Shown: piece after piece, positions 37,007-45,210 of the stretch
Position numbering within the stretch: position 1 is the stretch's first letter
Layout of the letters: each line of letters begins with the position of its first letter
Assembly: GCA_910585405.1 (NCBI GenBank)
Contig: CAJUDO010000018.1
Span: 1-61,833, forward strand
Reading direction: 5' to 3'
From: an uncultured Peptococcaceae bacterium
Lineage (GTDB): Bacteria; Bacillota; Peptococcia; Peptococcales; Peptococcaceae
Length of the DNA stretch: 61,833 nucleotides
The notes under the pieces: model-generated
What the model was told of the DNA's origin: nothing
Databases searched by the model: none
What the model saw: only the letters and a program-made list of their open reading frames with translations
Made by a program: the position numbers and the translations under genes

Positions 37007-37814
37007 GCTCATCCCTCCATTTCTGAAAAACCGATTTGGATGTATCCGTGTGTAGTCCTTCCAGCAAGCTTCGGCGCAACTTTTCTTCACTAATATGATA
37101 CTGCAGCCGTCCGCCCTCAGCAATAGAAATTGCGCCGGTTTCTTCAGAAACAATGCATACCAGCGCGTCGCTCACCTCAGAAAGACCTATCCCGGCCCGA
37201 TGCCGTGTCCCTAACGCCTTACTGATATTCGTATTTTCTGACAGCGGCAGATAGCAGCTTGCAGCTAAAATAACATCGTCCTCTATAATAACAGCACCAT
37301 CATGCAGCGGCGTATTGACAATGAAAATATTGCCCAAAAGCTGACTAGTCAGATTGCCGCTGATTTTAATTCCTGTGTTCACGTATTCACCTAACCCCAC
37401 TTCTCGCTGCAAGGCCAACAATACTCCTGTATGGGACCGGCTGGCCTCCGCAAGAAATGGCACCAGCTGATCGACAATACGTACCACCTCGGCATCCTCT
37501 CTACTTTTTTTGCTGCCGGGAATAAAACTGCTGTTTCCCAACTGCTCCAAGGCTCGACGCAATTCTGGCTGAAATACGACAGGAATCGCAATCAACAACA
37601 TCGTTTTTATTTGCTCCAAAATCCAGTTAACCGTATTTAGCCCCAACACACTACTGCTGCTGACAGCCGTTAAAACCAATAAGAGCAACAGTCCTTTGAT
37701 CAATTGTACTGCCCGCGTCCCCTTTACCATAGAAATTAATTTATAAATGAAAATTGCCACGATCGCAATATCTAAAATATGTATGGGATTTAATAATTCT
37801 GTCCATTCAGCCAT
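36987..37814 (-). CDS. cdaA: diadenylate cyclase CdaA (c-di-AMP synthase)
   Basis: 275-residue membrane cyclase producing the essential messenger c-di-AMP. Three N-terminal membrane helices (about 10-75) precede the DAC domain with both catalytic signatures, HDGAVIIEDD (DGA) and TRHRAGIG (RHR). AAGGGGGCT lies 8 nt before the ATG. It heads the reverse block and is divergent from the DUF881 operon. c-di-AMP controls K+ and turgor, and the gene neighbours tie it to cell-wall precursor supply. Confidence 0.95.
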   Translation of the reverse strand: MAEWTELLNPIHILDIAIVAIFIYKLISMVKGTRAVQLIKGLLLLLVLTAVSSSSVLGLNTVNWILEQIKTMLLIAIPVVFQPELRRALEQLGNSSFIPGSKKSREDAEVVRIVDQLVPFLAEASRSHTGVLLALQREVGLGEYVNTGIKISGNLTSQLLGNIFIVNTPLHDGAVIIEDDVILAASCYLPLSENTNISKALGTRHRAGIGLSEVSDALVCIVSEETGAISIAEGGRLQYHISEEKLRRSLLEGLHTDTSKSVFQKWRDERESKNN

Positions 37815-38134
37815 GTCGTGTCAGCCCCCTTGTATCACTTATTTTCCTTCCCTAATTTATATTCTCGTTTTATCAAAAATTTCTTTCTATGAACCAGAAA
37901 AAATCTACAAGAAAATTTAATTTTCCTGTGGAAACCCTCTTTTTTTTCTACGCAACTCTGCTATAATAAGGTTTATTGCGATATCCAAATAATATGGACT
38001 TTCAGCATATATATCAGTTACATTATAGCCTATTTTTCCTATTGCAACAAAACTATTTTTCCAGTTTGCAGTAAATATCTTTAATACGTACATAATATAT
38101 GTACAGAAATTTTTCTCAGAGAGGAGATTGTATC
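37815..38134. promoter_or_regulatory. divergent promoter region between cdaA and the DUF881 operon
   Basis: This 320-bp AT-rich stretch has no gene. For the DUF881 operon a weak -35 TTGCAG (38066-38071) with TACATA 17 bp later is possible. For cdaA, TTGGAT and TATAGC spaced 17 bp on the minus strand (near 37965-37995) are the best candidates. Neither is close to consensus and no ydaO-type riboswitch pattern was recognised. Confidence 0.35.
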
Positions 38135-38884
38135 TTGAAACAAATACGCCTGCCCCATTGGTTGCCTTGGTTGACTTTTATTTTTATCCTGATGGGCCTA
38201 TTTCTTGTCCAGGAGCTGCGTATTCAAAGCGCCATCTCCGCCGCCAGCACCGATCCCAAGACAGAGGTGCTCATTTCTCTGATTACCAACCTGGAAAGCG
38301 AGACCGCAGCCTTAGAAGAACGACTGGCCACACTGCGGCAGGAAACCGAAACAATTATCAGTCAATCCACCACAGGGGAAAGCCAACTCACCGATTTGCA
38401 AAATCAGTTGACTCAACAGCAAATCCGCGCAGGTATCACTGCATTAGAAGGCCCTGGCATCACCATCTCCCTGGATGATAACAACGCTGGTCTTAACAAT
38501 GCTCCTGCCGATGATCCTAACCGCTACGTTATTCATTATGAAAATTTGCTTTATATTGTCAATGATTTGCGTAATGCTGGTGCAGAAGGAATCAGTATCA
38601 ACGGACAGCGCATAGTGGTTTCCTCGGAAATTCGTTGTGTTGGGAATGTGATTCTAGTCAATACAACTCGTTTAGCGCCGCCTTATGAGATTCTCGCCAT
38701 CGGAGATCCCCAAGAACTTGAGGATGCAATTTCTACCAGCACCACCTATCAACAATTAGCTCTAACTGGATTTCCTGTCAGCTATAAAACTACCAGTAGC
38801 CGTAGCCACAAAATTTCATTGCCCGCTTATACTGGCAGTTTTTCTACAAAAATTTTAACATCTGACTCGCAAGAGGAGGTATAA
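38135..38884 (+). CDS. DUF881-family membrane-anchored coiled-coil protein (1)
   Basis: 249 residues: one N-terminal membrane helix (LPWLTFIFILMGLFLVQEL), then a coiled coil (about 35-90, with LTDLQNQLTQQQIRAG), then the DUF881 domain (EGPGITISLDD ... IVNDLRNAGAEGISINGQR). The function is unknown; homologues cluster with division genes. The TTG at 38135 is preferred since GAGGAG sits 8 nt upstream; an ATG at 38099 lacks a site. It starts a four-gene unit with a small basic protein and a second DUF881 protein. Confidence 0.85.
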   Translation: MKQIRLPHWLPWLTFIFILMGLFLVQELRIQSAISAASTDPKTEVLISLITNLESETAALEERLATLRQETETIISQSTTGESQLTDLQNQLTQQQIRAGITALEGPGITISLDDNNAGLNNAPADDPNRYVIHYENLLYIVNDLRNAGAEGISINGQRIVVSSEIRCVGNVILVNTTRLAPPYEILAIGDPQELEDAISTSTTYQQLALTGFPVSYKTTSSRSHKISLPAYTGSFSTKILTSDSQEEV

Positions 38885-38887
38885 ACA

Positions 38888-39265
38888 ATGGTTTTTCTCA
38901 TTCCCATCCTTGGCCTATTTGCCGGTATTTTGCTGGGCTCCATTATATCGATTCAAATACCATTGGTCATGGCCAAATACTTATCTATCGCCGTATTGGC
39001 CGCATTAGACTCTGTACTAGGCGGTATTCGCTGCATTTATGAAAACAGCTTTAACGGATTTATTCTGCTTACAGGCTTTATTTCCAACGCATTATTAGCA
39101 GCTTTTTTAGCTTTTTTAGGCGATCAGCTCAGTGTGGATTTATATATGGCTGCTGTATTCGTGTTTGGTGTACGTATCTTCAACAATTTGTCCACTATTC
39201 GGCATTATATCCTAAATAAATTCCTGAAGAAACATAATATGCACGCTGTACAACATTACGAATAA
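38888..39265 (+). CDS. sbp: DUF1290 small basic membrane protein (Sbp-like)
   Basis: 125 residues with about four membrane helices, matching the DUF1290/Sbp family: GLFAGILLGSIISIQIPLVMAKY and SVLGGIRCIYENSFNGFILLTGF are the conserved segments. In Bacillus the sbp gene lies near the ftsA-ftsZ region. AAGAGGAGG precedes the ATG and only 3 nt separate it from the upstream gene. Its sandwich position between two DUF881 genes is conserved in several Bacillota; the role is unknown but a part in cell division is suspected. Confidence 0.85.
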   Translation: MVFLIPILGLFAGILLGSIISIQIPLVMAKYLSIAVLAALDSVLGGIRCIYENSFNGFILLTGFISNALLAAFLAFLGDQLSVDLYMAAVFVFGVRIFNNLSTIRHYILNKFLKKHNMHAVQHYE

Positions 39266-39306
39266 ATTCTTACAGCATTGATTTCGGCAGAAAGGATTTG
39301 TATCAC

Positions 39307-39999
39307 ATGAAAAAATATATCCATGGCTGGCATATTTATCTGGCTGTCACCTTTGTGCTGTTGGGTATTCTTATCTCTACTCAAATTCAAACACAACACC
39401 GTCTTATGTCAGACCTCTCTATGCAGACTACCAGCGATTTAAGCATTATGTTGAAAAATCTCACCGACAAGCGCTGGCAATTGTCAGAAGCAATTGACGA
39501 AGCGGAAGATAATCTGATCACCTATCAGAACGACTACCAAAATGATGCCGAACTGATTGACCGCATTAACAATGAATTAAACCGTTTGCAGCTCATTAAC
39601 GGTACCGCAAAAGTGCACGGCTCCGGCATACAAATCACTGTCAGCGGCAATATGCTGGCTTCTGACCTGATTGTCATTCTCAATGAATTGTGGGCCGCCG
39701 GTGCAGAAGCCGTAGCAGTCAATGATTATCGTATCACTGCCACTACCGGCATCAACTATGTTGATGCACAAAACAAAACATATCTCACTTGTGACGGAGC
39801 GATTATACAAGATCCTATCAAAATCCGTGCTATTGGCAACAGCAAAATTTTAGAAAAAAGCTTGACCATGCCCGGTGGTATTGCAGATAATCTCAGTCTT
39901 TATCAGGTTTATTTACACATCACATTGCAGGACGATATCACATTGGAATCTCTGCCCAACCAACCCCAACTGCGTTATGGTAAAGTACCTGAAAAATAA
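39307..39999 (+). CDS. DUF881-family membrane-anchored protein (2)
   Basis: 230 residues, a diverged paralogue of the protein at 38135: a membrane helix (IYLAVTFVLLGILIST), a coiled coil (about 40-85) and the DUF881 domain with VHGSGIQITVSGN and ILNELWAAGAEAVAVNDYR in matching positions. The ATG at 39307 has AAAGGA 10 nt upstream. It is separated by 41 bp from the DUF1290 gene. Confidence 0.83.
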   Translation: MKKYIHGWHIYLAVTFVLLGILISTQIQTQHRLMSDLSMQTTSDLSIMLKNLTDKRWQLSEAIDEAEDNLITYQNDYQNDAELIDRINNELNRLQLINGTAKVHGSGIQITVSGNMLASDLIVILNELWAAGAEAVAVNDYRITATTGINYVDAQNKTYLTCDGAIIQDPIKIRAIGNSKILEKSLTMPGGIADNLSLYQVYLHITLQDDITLESLPNQPQLRYGKVPEK

Positions 40000-40050
40000 A
40001 CAGTTTTCCATAAAGAACTCTATTGCCATTTGAGGGAGGAGCGAGTCCAA

Positions 40051-40539
40051 ATGGGAACCTATAAGAAACGCCTGTTGCTGTTTTTAGTGGAAGGCCTGAT
40101 ACTATTCTTGATTTTCTGGCCAGTTTACACAGAATTACACGACACACCAAACAACTATATACAAAAAAATTTTGCCCTTGATCTCTCACAAAAGCACGCC
40201 AATCAGTTATATACTAAAAACACCCAAGGCTGGTTTGGTGATGGAGAAATTTATAGCGTGTGGCAATATGATGATGCCACCGTATTGGAGGAAATGCTGC
40301 CCTGGCAGCAAGGAAAAGGCTTTCAGCAGCAATTATATCAACAGGTAGTGCGTTGGGCACAGCCCGATTCATACTATTTGCCCTACGAATCAGAGCAGGA
40401 AGTTTATTATTATTTACAGGAATTCGACGCGGATGGATGCACCGACGACAAAATATTGCTCATCTATGCACCACAGGTAAAATTAGGCGATGGTCTGCAA
40501 TATAAAAATCTGCTGTTTACATCAGAATGGTATAGTTAA
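40051..40539 (+). CDS. small membrane-anchored protein of unknown function
   Basis: 162 residues, family not recognised. One N-terminal membrane helix (RLLLFLVEGLILFLIFWPVY) precedes an extracytoplasmic domain rich in Tyr, Gln and acidic residues. GGAGGAGC precedes the ATG. It lies 51 bp after the second DUF881 gene and before a terminator, so it is likely the last member of that operon. Co-conservation with DUF881/DUF1290 would suggest a shared envelope role; that is inference. Confidence 0.65.
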   Translation: MGTYKKRLLLFLVEGLILFLIFWPVYTELHDTPNNYIQKNFALDLSQKHANQLYTKNTQGWFGDGEIYSVWQYDDATVLEEMLPWQQGKGFQQQLYQQVVRWAQPDSYYLPYESEQEVYYYLQEFDADGCTDDKILLIYAPQVKLGDGLQYKNLLFTSEWYS

Positions 40540-40545
40540 AAAATG

Positions 40546-40594
40546 AAAGGGAATATCTCAAAATGCGCAAAGCATATAGAGATGTTCCCTTTTT
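40546..40594 (+). terminator. terminator of the DUF881 operon
   Basis: A 14-bp stem AAAGGGAATATCTC (40546-40559) pairs with 40579-40592 (one G-U pair) and ends in a five-T run. A small ATGC/GCAT hairpin sits in the loop. Confidence 0.8.
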
Positions 40595-40857
40595 AAGTAG
40601 GTCTCAAACATATCATATCTCATTTTACTTTTTCAAAAATACTTTCATACCAGTTAGATTGCCTATAACAAATCTTACAACATTGACAACATTTTCTAGC
40701 AAATTTATTTCTCTCCAGTTGGTAAACGATAGTTACCTCCTGTAACTTCAGCAAATGTTTTGACTCTGTCCAATTTTCTACATCAACATTACCAATTGAC
40801 AGCTTACATATTTCAGTGTGAAAGTAAACTCCATTTTGAAAAAATGATTCAAAATTG

Positions 40858-40872
40858 TTGACGCGGTGTCAA
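40858..40872. promoter_or_regulatory. TetR operator site 1, over a -35
   Basis: TTGACGCGGTGTCAA is an inverted repeat TTGAC-N5-GTCAA. Its left half doubles as the -35 TTGACG of a promoter whose -10 TATATT (40881-40886) is exactly 17 bp away. Confidence 0.8.
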
Positions 40873-40893
40873 AATCATGCTATATTATAGATG

Positions 40894-40908
40894 TTGACAC
40901 AATGTCAA
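40894..40908. promoter_or_regulatory. TetR operator site 2, over the transcription start
   Basis: TTGACACAATGTCAA has the same TTGAC-N5-GTCAA architecture and lies just downstream of the -10 at 40881, covering the expected +1. Confidence 0.8.
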
Positions 40909-40948
40909 ATAAAAGCGATCTTGTATCGCAAAATTTTTTGATTTTTAA

Positions 40949-40977
40949 TTGACATCGTGTCAATATATAACCATTAT
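40949..40977 (+). promoter_or_regulatory. TetR operator site 3 within a proximal promoter
   Basis: TTGACATCGTGTCAA (40949-40963) is the third copy. Its left half is a perfect -35 TTGACA with CATTAT 17 bp later (40972-40977), giving a second, proximal promoter for the flavin reductase and aldo-keto reductase genes. Confidence 0.7.
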
Positions 40978-41004
40978 ATAAGACGAAGAAAGGAAGAAAA
41001 AATT

Positions 41005-41552
41005 ATGAAAAAAACATTGGTTCTGCATTGGCTTTATATCCCACCCCTGTTGTTGTAGTAGGCGCTATGAACGGTGAAAAGCCTACATGGACTTTAGTAG
41101 CTCATGTTGGTATCATCGGGTATGACAAGATTTTGGTAAGTTTGGCCAGTGCACATTTCATCAACGAATGCATCAAAGCTGGTAATAAGTTGTCTGTTAA
41201 TATTGCGGACGAGGGAATGTTGCCCGAAACAGATTATGTCGGTTCTGTCAGCGGTGCTAAATCAGACAAGTCGGAGGTTTTTGAATATGAATTGGGAGAG
41301 GCTGGCACACCGATTATCCGCAAAGCTCCGTTGACTATGGAGTGTTCTGTAGTAGATGTTTATAATACTCAAGGTTTTGAGAGCTTCATCTGCTCTATTG
41401 ACAATACCTATGTGGAAGAAGAACATTTAAATGAGGCGGGAAAGATCAATTATCATGCCCTTAAGCCTGTACTCTTTGAGTTTCCCACCTACGAATACTT
41501 AAAGACCGGTGACGTCATTGGCAAGTGCCTTTCTTTTAAAGAAAATATATAA
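41005..41552 (+). pseudogene. flavin reductase-like gene with a frameshift near the start
   Basis: About 180 codons of a flavin reductase-domain (FMN-binding split-barrel) protein. The natural start is the ATG at 41005 after AGGAAG, reading MKKTL, but this frame stops after 17 codons. The rest (ALYPTPVVVVGAMNGEKPTW ... VAHVGIIGYDKILVSL) is open in another frame from about 41020 to 41552. Inserting one G in the GG at 41019-41020 would restore MKKTLGSALALYPTP, the usual family N-terminus. A TTG at 41028 is possible but lacks a ribosome site. It is either a real one-base deletion or a sequencing error. It is the first gene of the TetR-controlled pair. Confidence 0.8.
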
Positions 41553-41577
41553 GAATAAAGAAAGAGAGGAATAAATT

Positions 41578-42317
41578 ATGAGTGAAGTAAAAATGCCCCG
41601 TATTGCTCTTGGAGCTTGGGCATGGGGGAATGACGGTACATTTGGCGATCATTACACCGCAGACAGTTTGCGTGAAGTCTATGAAACCGCTATGGCAAAT
41701 GGATTGAACCTGTGGGACACTGCAACGGTGTATGGCATGGGGACTTCTGAGAGAATTTTTGGGGAGCTTATCCGCAATACCAAGCGTGAGGATGTGATTC
41801 TTTCTACAAAATTCACCCCGCAAATCGAGGACGGTACTCCGCAGGCAATGGAGCATATGCTGAACGGCAGCCTAAACACTATGCACACCGACTATATGGA
41901 TATTTACTGGATTCACAATCCCATGAACGTGGAAAGGTTTACTCCCATGCTCATTCCTCTTGCAAAAAGTGGTAAGCTTCGCAGTATCGGCGTATCCAAT
42001 CACAATCTGATAGAAATCAAGCGGGCAGCGAACGGGCTTGTATCTATAACCCGATTCTGCCGGACTTGGAAGCTCTGCTTTCCAAACTGCGTGAAGTAGG
42101 GACATCTCATAACGCAAGCGCTGCACAGGTTGCAACTGCTTGGGCTATTGCCAAAGGAACACTTCCGATTATCGGTGTTACTAAGACCTCACAGGTTGAA
42201 GAAGCGGTAAAAACAGCGGCTCTTTCTTTGACAGAACAGGAAATCAGAGAATTAGAAACACTGGCCGAAAAATCAAATGTTTCTACTGTTCGTGGCTGGG
42301 AAAAGGAAATGAAGTAA
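41578..42317 (+). pseudogene. aldo-keto reductase gene with internal deletion and frameshift
   Basis: An aldo-keto reductase with an intact N-terminal 150 codons, including the catalytic tetrad Asp47, Tyr52, Lys78 and His113 (LWDTATVYG, STKF, WIHNP), up to SNHNLIEIKRA. At about 42028-42040 the sequence jumps, in a different frame, to a C-terminal part beginning YNPILPDLEALL and ending at 42317 (ATAWAIAKGTLPIIGVTK cofactor region). About 60-70 residues expected between these parts are missing, and the first frame stops at 42099. The family is usually about 310 residues, so a functional enzyme is unlikely. AGAGG precedes the ATG. Confidence 0.85.
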
Positions 42318-42452
42318 ATTCAGCAAGTGGTAAGAAATAAAAAATACACGGCTTTCTTGCCGCCTGTTCAAGAACTTGGAGGACAGTCGCTTAGTGACAT
42401 AAAACGACAGACTGTTCTTCTTATCTATGGAGATTGGCAAAAGCACCTTTAT

Positions 42453-42481
42453 TTGACACAACGTCAAAATTCAAGTATAAT
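42453..42481 (+). promoter_or_regulatory. tetR promoter with operator site 4
   Basis: TTGACACAACGTCAA (42453-42467) is the fourth copy of the operator. Its left half is a perfect -35 TTGACA, followed 17 bp later by a perfect -10 TATAAT (42476-42481). This indicates autoregulation of the TetR gene. Confidence 0.88.
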
Positions 42482-42542
42482 AATCACATCCTATTGAATT
42501 ATTCGGTAAGTTTAATAACATAATTAGAAAGGAAACGCCGCT

Positions 42543-43169
42543 ATGCCAAAAGGTTCAGAAGAACAAACAAATGCAAGAAAAGAAGAAATTATTCACGCCT
42601 GTGCGGAGCTTTATGAAACGATGAATTTCAAAGACGTAACCCTGAAAGAGATTGGCGCAAAGACCTCTTTCACCCGTACTTTAATTTATTATTATTTCCA
42701 TACCAAAGAGGAAATCTTTCTTGCCCTGCTTCAGAAAGAATATGAAACATGGATTGGAGATTTGAACACGATACGAAAAGACTATCAGAAGATGTCCGTT
42801 GAACAGTTTGCTGATGAGCTAGCACGCTCTTTGGAGCGGCGCAGTCGCTTGTTAAAACTTATGTCAATGAACCATTATGATTTGGAAGCCAACAGCCGTA
42901 TGGAAAACCTTGTGGCCTTTAAAGTCGCATATGGAGATTCCATGCGCGCTGTAACCTGCTGTTTGGAAAAATTTTTCCCCAATATGACAGTCAACGATAT
43001 ACAAGAGTTTATCTATGCTTTTTTCCCTTTCTTATTCGGAATATATCCTTATACTGTAGTAACGGATAAACAAAAAGAGGCCATGGAAAAAGCCCATGCC
43101 AATTATGTCTTTTTGTCAATCTATGAAATTACGAAATCTATGGTAATAAAACTTCTAAATGGATTTTAG
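42543..43169 (+). CDS. TetR-family transcriptional regulator
   Basis: 208 residues. Residues about 10-57 are the TetR HTH (EEIIHACAELYETMNF, DVTLKEIGAKTSFTRTLIYYYF), and the remainder is the helical ligand-binding domain. AAAGGAAAC lies 6 nt before the ATG. The frame is intact, and its own promoter and the upstream reductase promoters share the TTGAC-N5-GTCAA palindrome, so it is almost certainly the repressor of all of them. The ligand is perhaps a quinone or electrophile, as for other regulators of flavin and aldo-keto reductases, but this is inference. Confidence 0.9.
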   Translation: MPKGSEEQTNARKEEIIHACAELYETMNFKDVTLKEIGAKTSFTRTLIYYYFHTKEEIFLALLQKEYETWIGDLNTIRKDYQKMSVEQFADELARSLERRSRLLKLMSMNHYDLEANSRMENLVAFKVAYGDSMRAVTCCLEKFFPNMTVNDIQEFIYAFFPFLFGIYPYTVVTDKQKEAMEKAHANYVFLSIYEITKSMVIKLLNGF

Positions 43170-43378
43170 TAAAATATACGAACATACAACAGTAAGGCTT
43201 TAGCTATTGGGTAATCTGAAAATTCATTTCATGCTATTATATGCAAGTCTGGTTATTTTTCACCATTTATCGCTATGCCATATACCTACGTTTAATCTCT
43301 TTTTGACCACATTAGTTTGTCATTTAATCTCACAATTGGACGGTTTATTATAACTTTAAAAAACTGCTTCTCACACAG

Positions 43379-43426
43379 CAAGGGGCTGAAGCTGCTGCCT
43401 TTTTAGGCAACAGCTTCAGCCCCTTG
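43379..43426 (-). terminator. 22-bp hairpin downstream of ilvB1
   Basis: CAAGGGGCTGAAGCTGCTGCCT (22 bp) at 43379-43400 pairs with 43405-43426, with one G-U pair in the minus-strand RNA. On the minus strand six T come 14 nt later, so it is a probable terminator of the ilv operon. The rest of the gene-free region 43170-43532 holds nothing else I recognise. Confidence 0.55.
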
Positions 43427-43532
43427 TTATCCTTTTGCTGCGTCAAAGGTTATCATTCAATCTGCTTTGAAACAGCTTCTTCTCTTATTGGCTTTTTCTT
43501 TCATTCCGCGTAAAGCACAATTTGAAGCACTA

Positions 43533-45194
43533 TTATTTTTCTGGCTCCAATACCATATCGTCTAGCGCATGACCACCCAAAACAATAGGCAGACACAAAT
43601 CGTCAGGGTCTATGGCAATCTCAATAATAGAAAATCGGCCGTTATGAAAAGCTTCTTTCAATATATCTGGCGCTTCTTCCTTATTCAAAATTTGATAGCC
43701 CGCTGCGCCATAAGCCTTGGCCAAATCCATAAAGTTCACGGTTTTGCTGAAATGAACGCCGCTGTAACGTTGTCCGCTGTAATGATATTGCAGCTGGCGC
43801 ACCATACCCAACACATGATTGTTGAATACCATAATTTTGATAGGCAATTCCTGTTCCAAAATGGTTCCCAATTCATGCATACACATCTGGAAACTTCCGT
43901 CACCGGTCACCGCAATCACCAAATTATCCGGGCAGGCAATCTGCGCACCTACTGCTGCGGGAATCCCATAGCCCATGGTGCCCAGACCTCCAGAGCTGAT
44001 GAATTTACGCGGTGTGGTAAAATTATAACTGTTGGCAGTCCAAACCTGATGCTGCCCAACGTCCGTAGTAATAATGGTTTTTTCTTTATCCACCAACGTT
44101 TCCACCAAATTCATCGTCCAAGGCACATTGATTCCTTCAGAGGTGGGCAACGGAATAGATGGATACAACGACTCGCATACGACCAATTCACTTTGTTTCT
44201 CCAGTTGACTATTCAAGTCAACCAAAACAGAACGCAAATCTCCCACAATAGGAATATCAATTTCTACGTTTTTCCCAATTTCCGCTGGGTCCACATCCAC
44301 ATGAATAATCTCTGCATTGGGGGCAAAACTTTGAGCAGTGCTAATCACACGATCATCAAAACGCATACCCAAAGCCAACAAACAGTCACAGTCCTGTATA
44401 GCCATGTTGGCGCCTTCATTGCCGTAAGTTCCCAACATACCTAAAAACCGCGGTTCATCTGCTGGATAACCGGATAACCCCATCATAGTAGCCACTACCG
44501 TGGCGTTTTTCATCTGTGCTAGTTTTACCACTTCTGCGGTCGAATCACTGGCCACCACACCGCCGCCCACACAAATAACCATTTTGCGGGAGGCTTTGAT
44601 ACTCTTTACAGCCCGCTTAATCATTCCCATATGACCGAAAACAGTAGGCTTGTAACTGCGAATATCCACTTCTGTGACTGGTATATACTCTGTCACTGCC
44701 TGCGAAATATCCCGGGGAATATCAATCAATACCGGACCGGGACGGCCTGTGCTGGCAATGTAAAATGCTTCTGCGATAATGCGCGGCAAATCTTCCACAT
44801 TTTGTACCAGATAATTGTGCTTGGTAATCGGAGAAGTAATCCCTGTGATATCGATTTCCTGAAAGGCATCTGTTCCAATCATAGAGCGGGGAACCTGTCC
44901 GGTAAAGGCCACCAACGGTACCGAATCCATATATGCTGTAGCAATCCCTGTAACCAGATTGGTCGCACCAGGGCCGGAAGTCGCCAGACACACGCCCACC
45001 TTGCCAGTGGCGCGGGCATAGCCGCTGGCTGCATGTGCGCCGCCCTGTTCGTTTCGAACCAGCACGTGACGAATCTTACTTTTCTTTAATGCATCATAAA
45101 TTTCCAACACTGCTCCGCCAGGATAGCCGAAAATCGTATCGACTCCCTGCGCTTCCAGCGCGCTTATTAAAATCTGCGCTCCGTTCTGCTGCAT
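43533..45194 (-). CDS. ilvB: acetolactate synthase large subunit (ilvB1)
   Basis: 553-residue thiamine-diphosphate enzyme, the catalytic subunit of acetohydroxyacid synthase. The catalytic Glu lies in RNEQGGAHAASGYARATGK. GDGSFQMCMHELGTI with the following NNHVLGMV forms the ThDP/Mg site, and the FAD-binding middle domain is present. AGGGGTG precedes the ATG at 45194; a GTG three codons earlier is too close to it. It follows ilvC by 16 bp, so it is the last gene of the ilv operon. It is a second large subunit, beside the ilvB2 at 47258, with only one small subunit in the cluster. Confidence 0.92.
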   Translation of the reverse strand: MQQNGAQILISALEAQGVDTIFGYPGGAVLEIYDALKKSKIRHVLVRNEQGGAHAASGYARATGKVGVCLATSGPGATNLVTGIATAYMDSVPLVAFTGQVPRSMIGTDAFQEIDITGITSPITKHNYLVQNVEDLPRIIAEAFYIASTGRPGPVLIDIPRDISQAVTEYIPVTEVDIRSYKPTVFGHMGMIKRAVKSIKASRKMVICVGGGVVASDSTAEVVKLAQMKNATVVATMMGLSGYPADEPRFLGMLGTYGNEGANMAIQDCDCLLALGMRFDDRVISTAQSFAPNAEIIHVDVDPAEIGKNVEIDIPIVGDLRSVLVDLNSQLEKQSELVVCESLYPSIPLPTSEGINVPWTMNLVETLVDKEKTIITTDVGQHQVWTANSYNFTTPRKFISSGGLGTMGYGIPAAVGAQIACPDNLVIAVTGDGSFQMCMHELGTILEQELPIKIMVFNNHVLGMVRQLQYHYSGQRYSGVHFSKTVNFMDLAKAYGAAGYQILNKEEAPDILKEAFHNGRFSIIEIAIDPDDLCLPIVLGGHALDDMVLEPEK

Positions 45195-45210
45195 ACAGTT
45201 CACCCCTAAA

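Noticed and set aside
43569..44444. A 291-codon + strand frame opposite ilvB1
   Set aside because: His/Asn/Gln-rich translation typical of an antisense frame; ilvB1 is unmistakable on the other strand.
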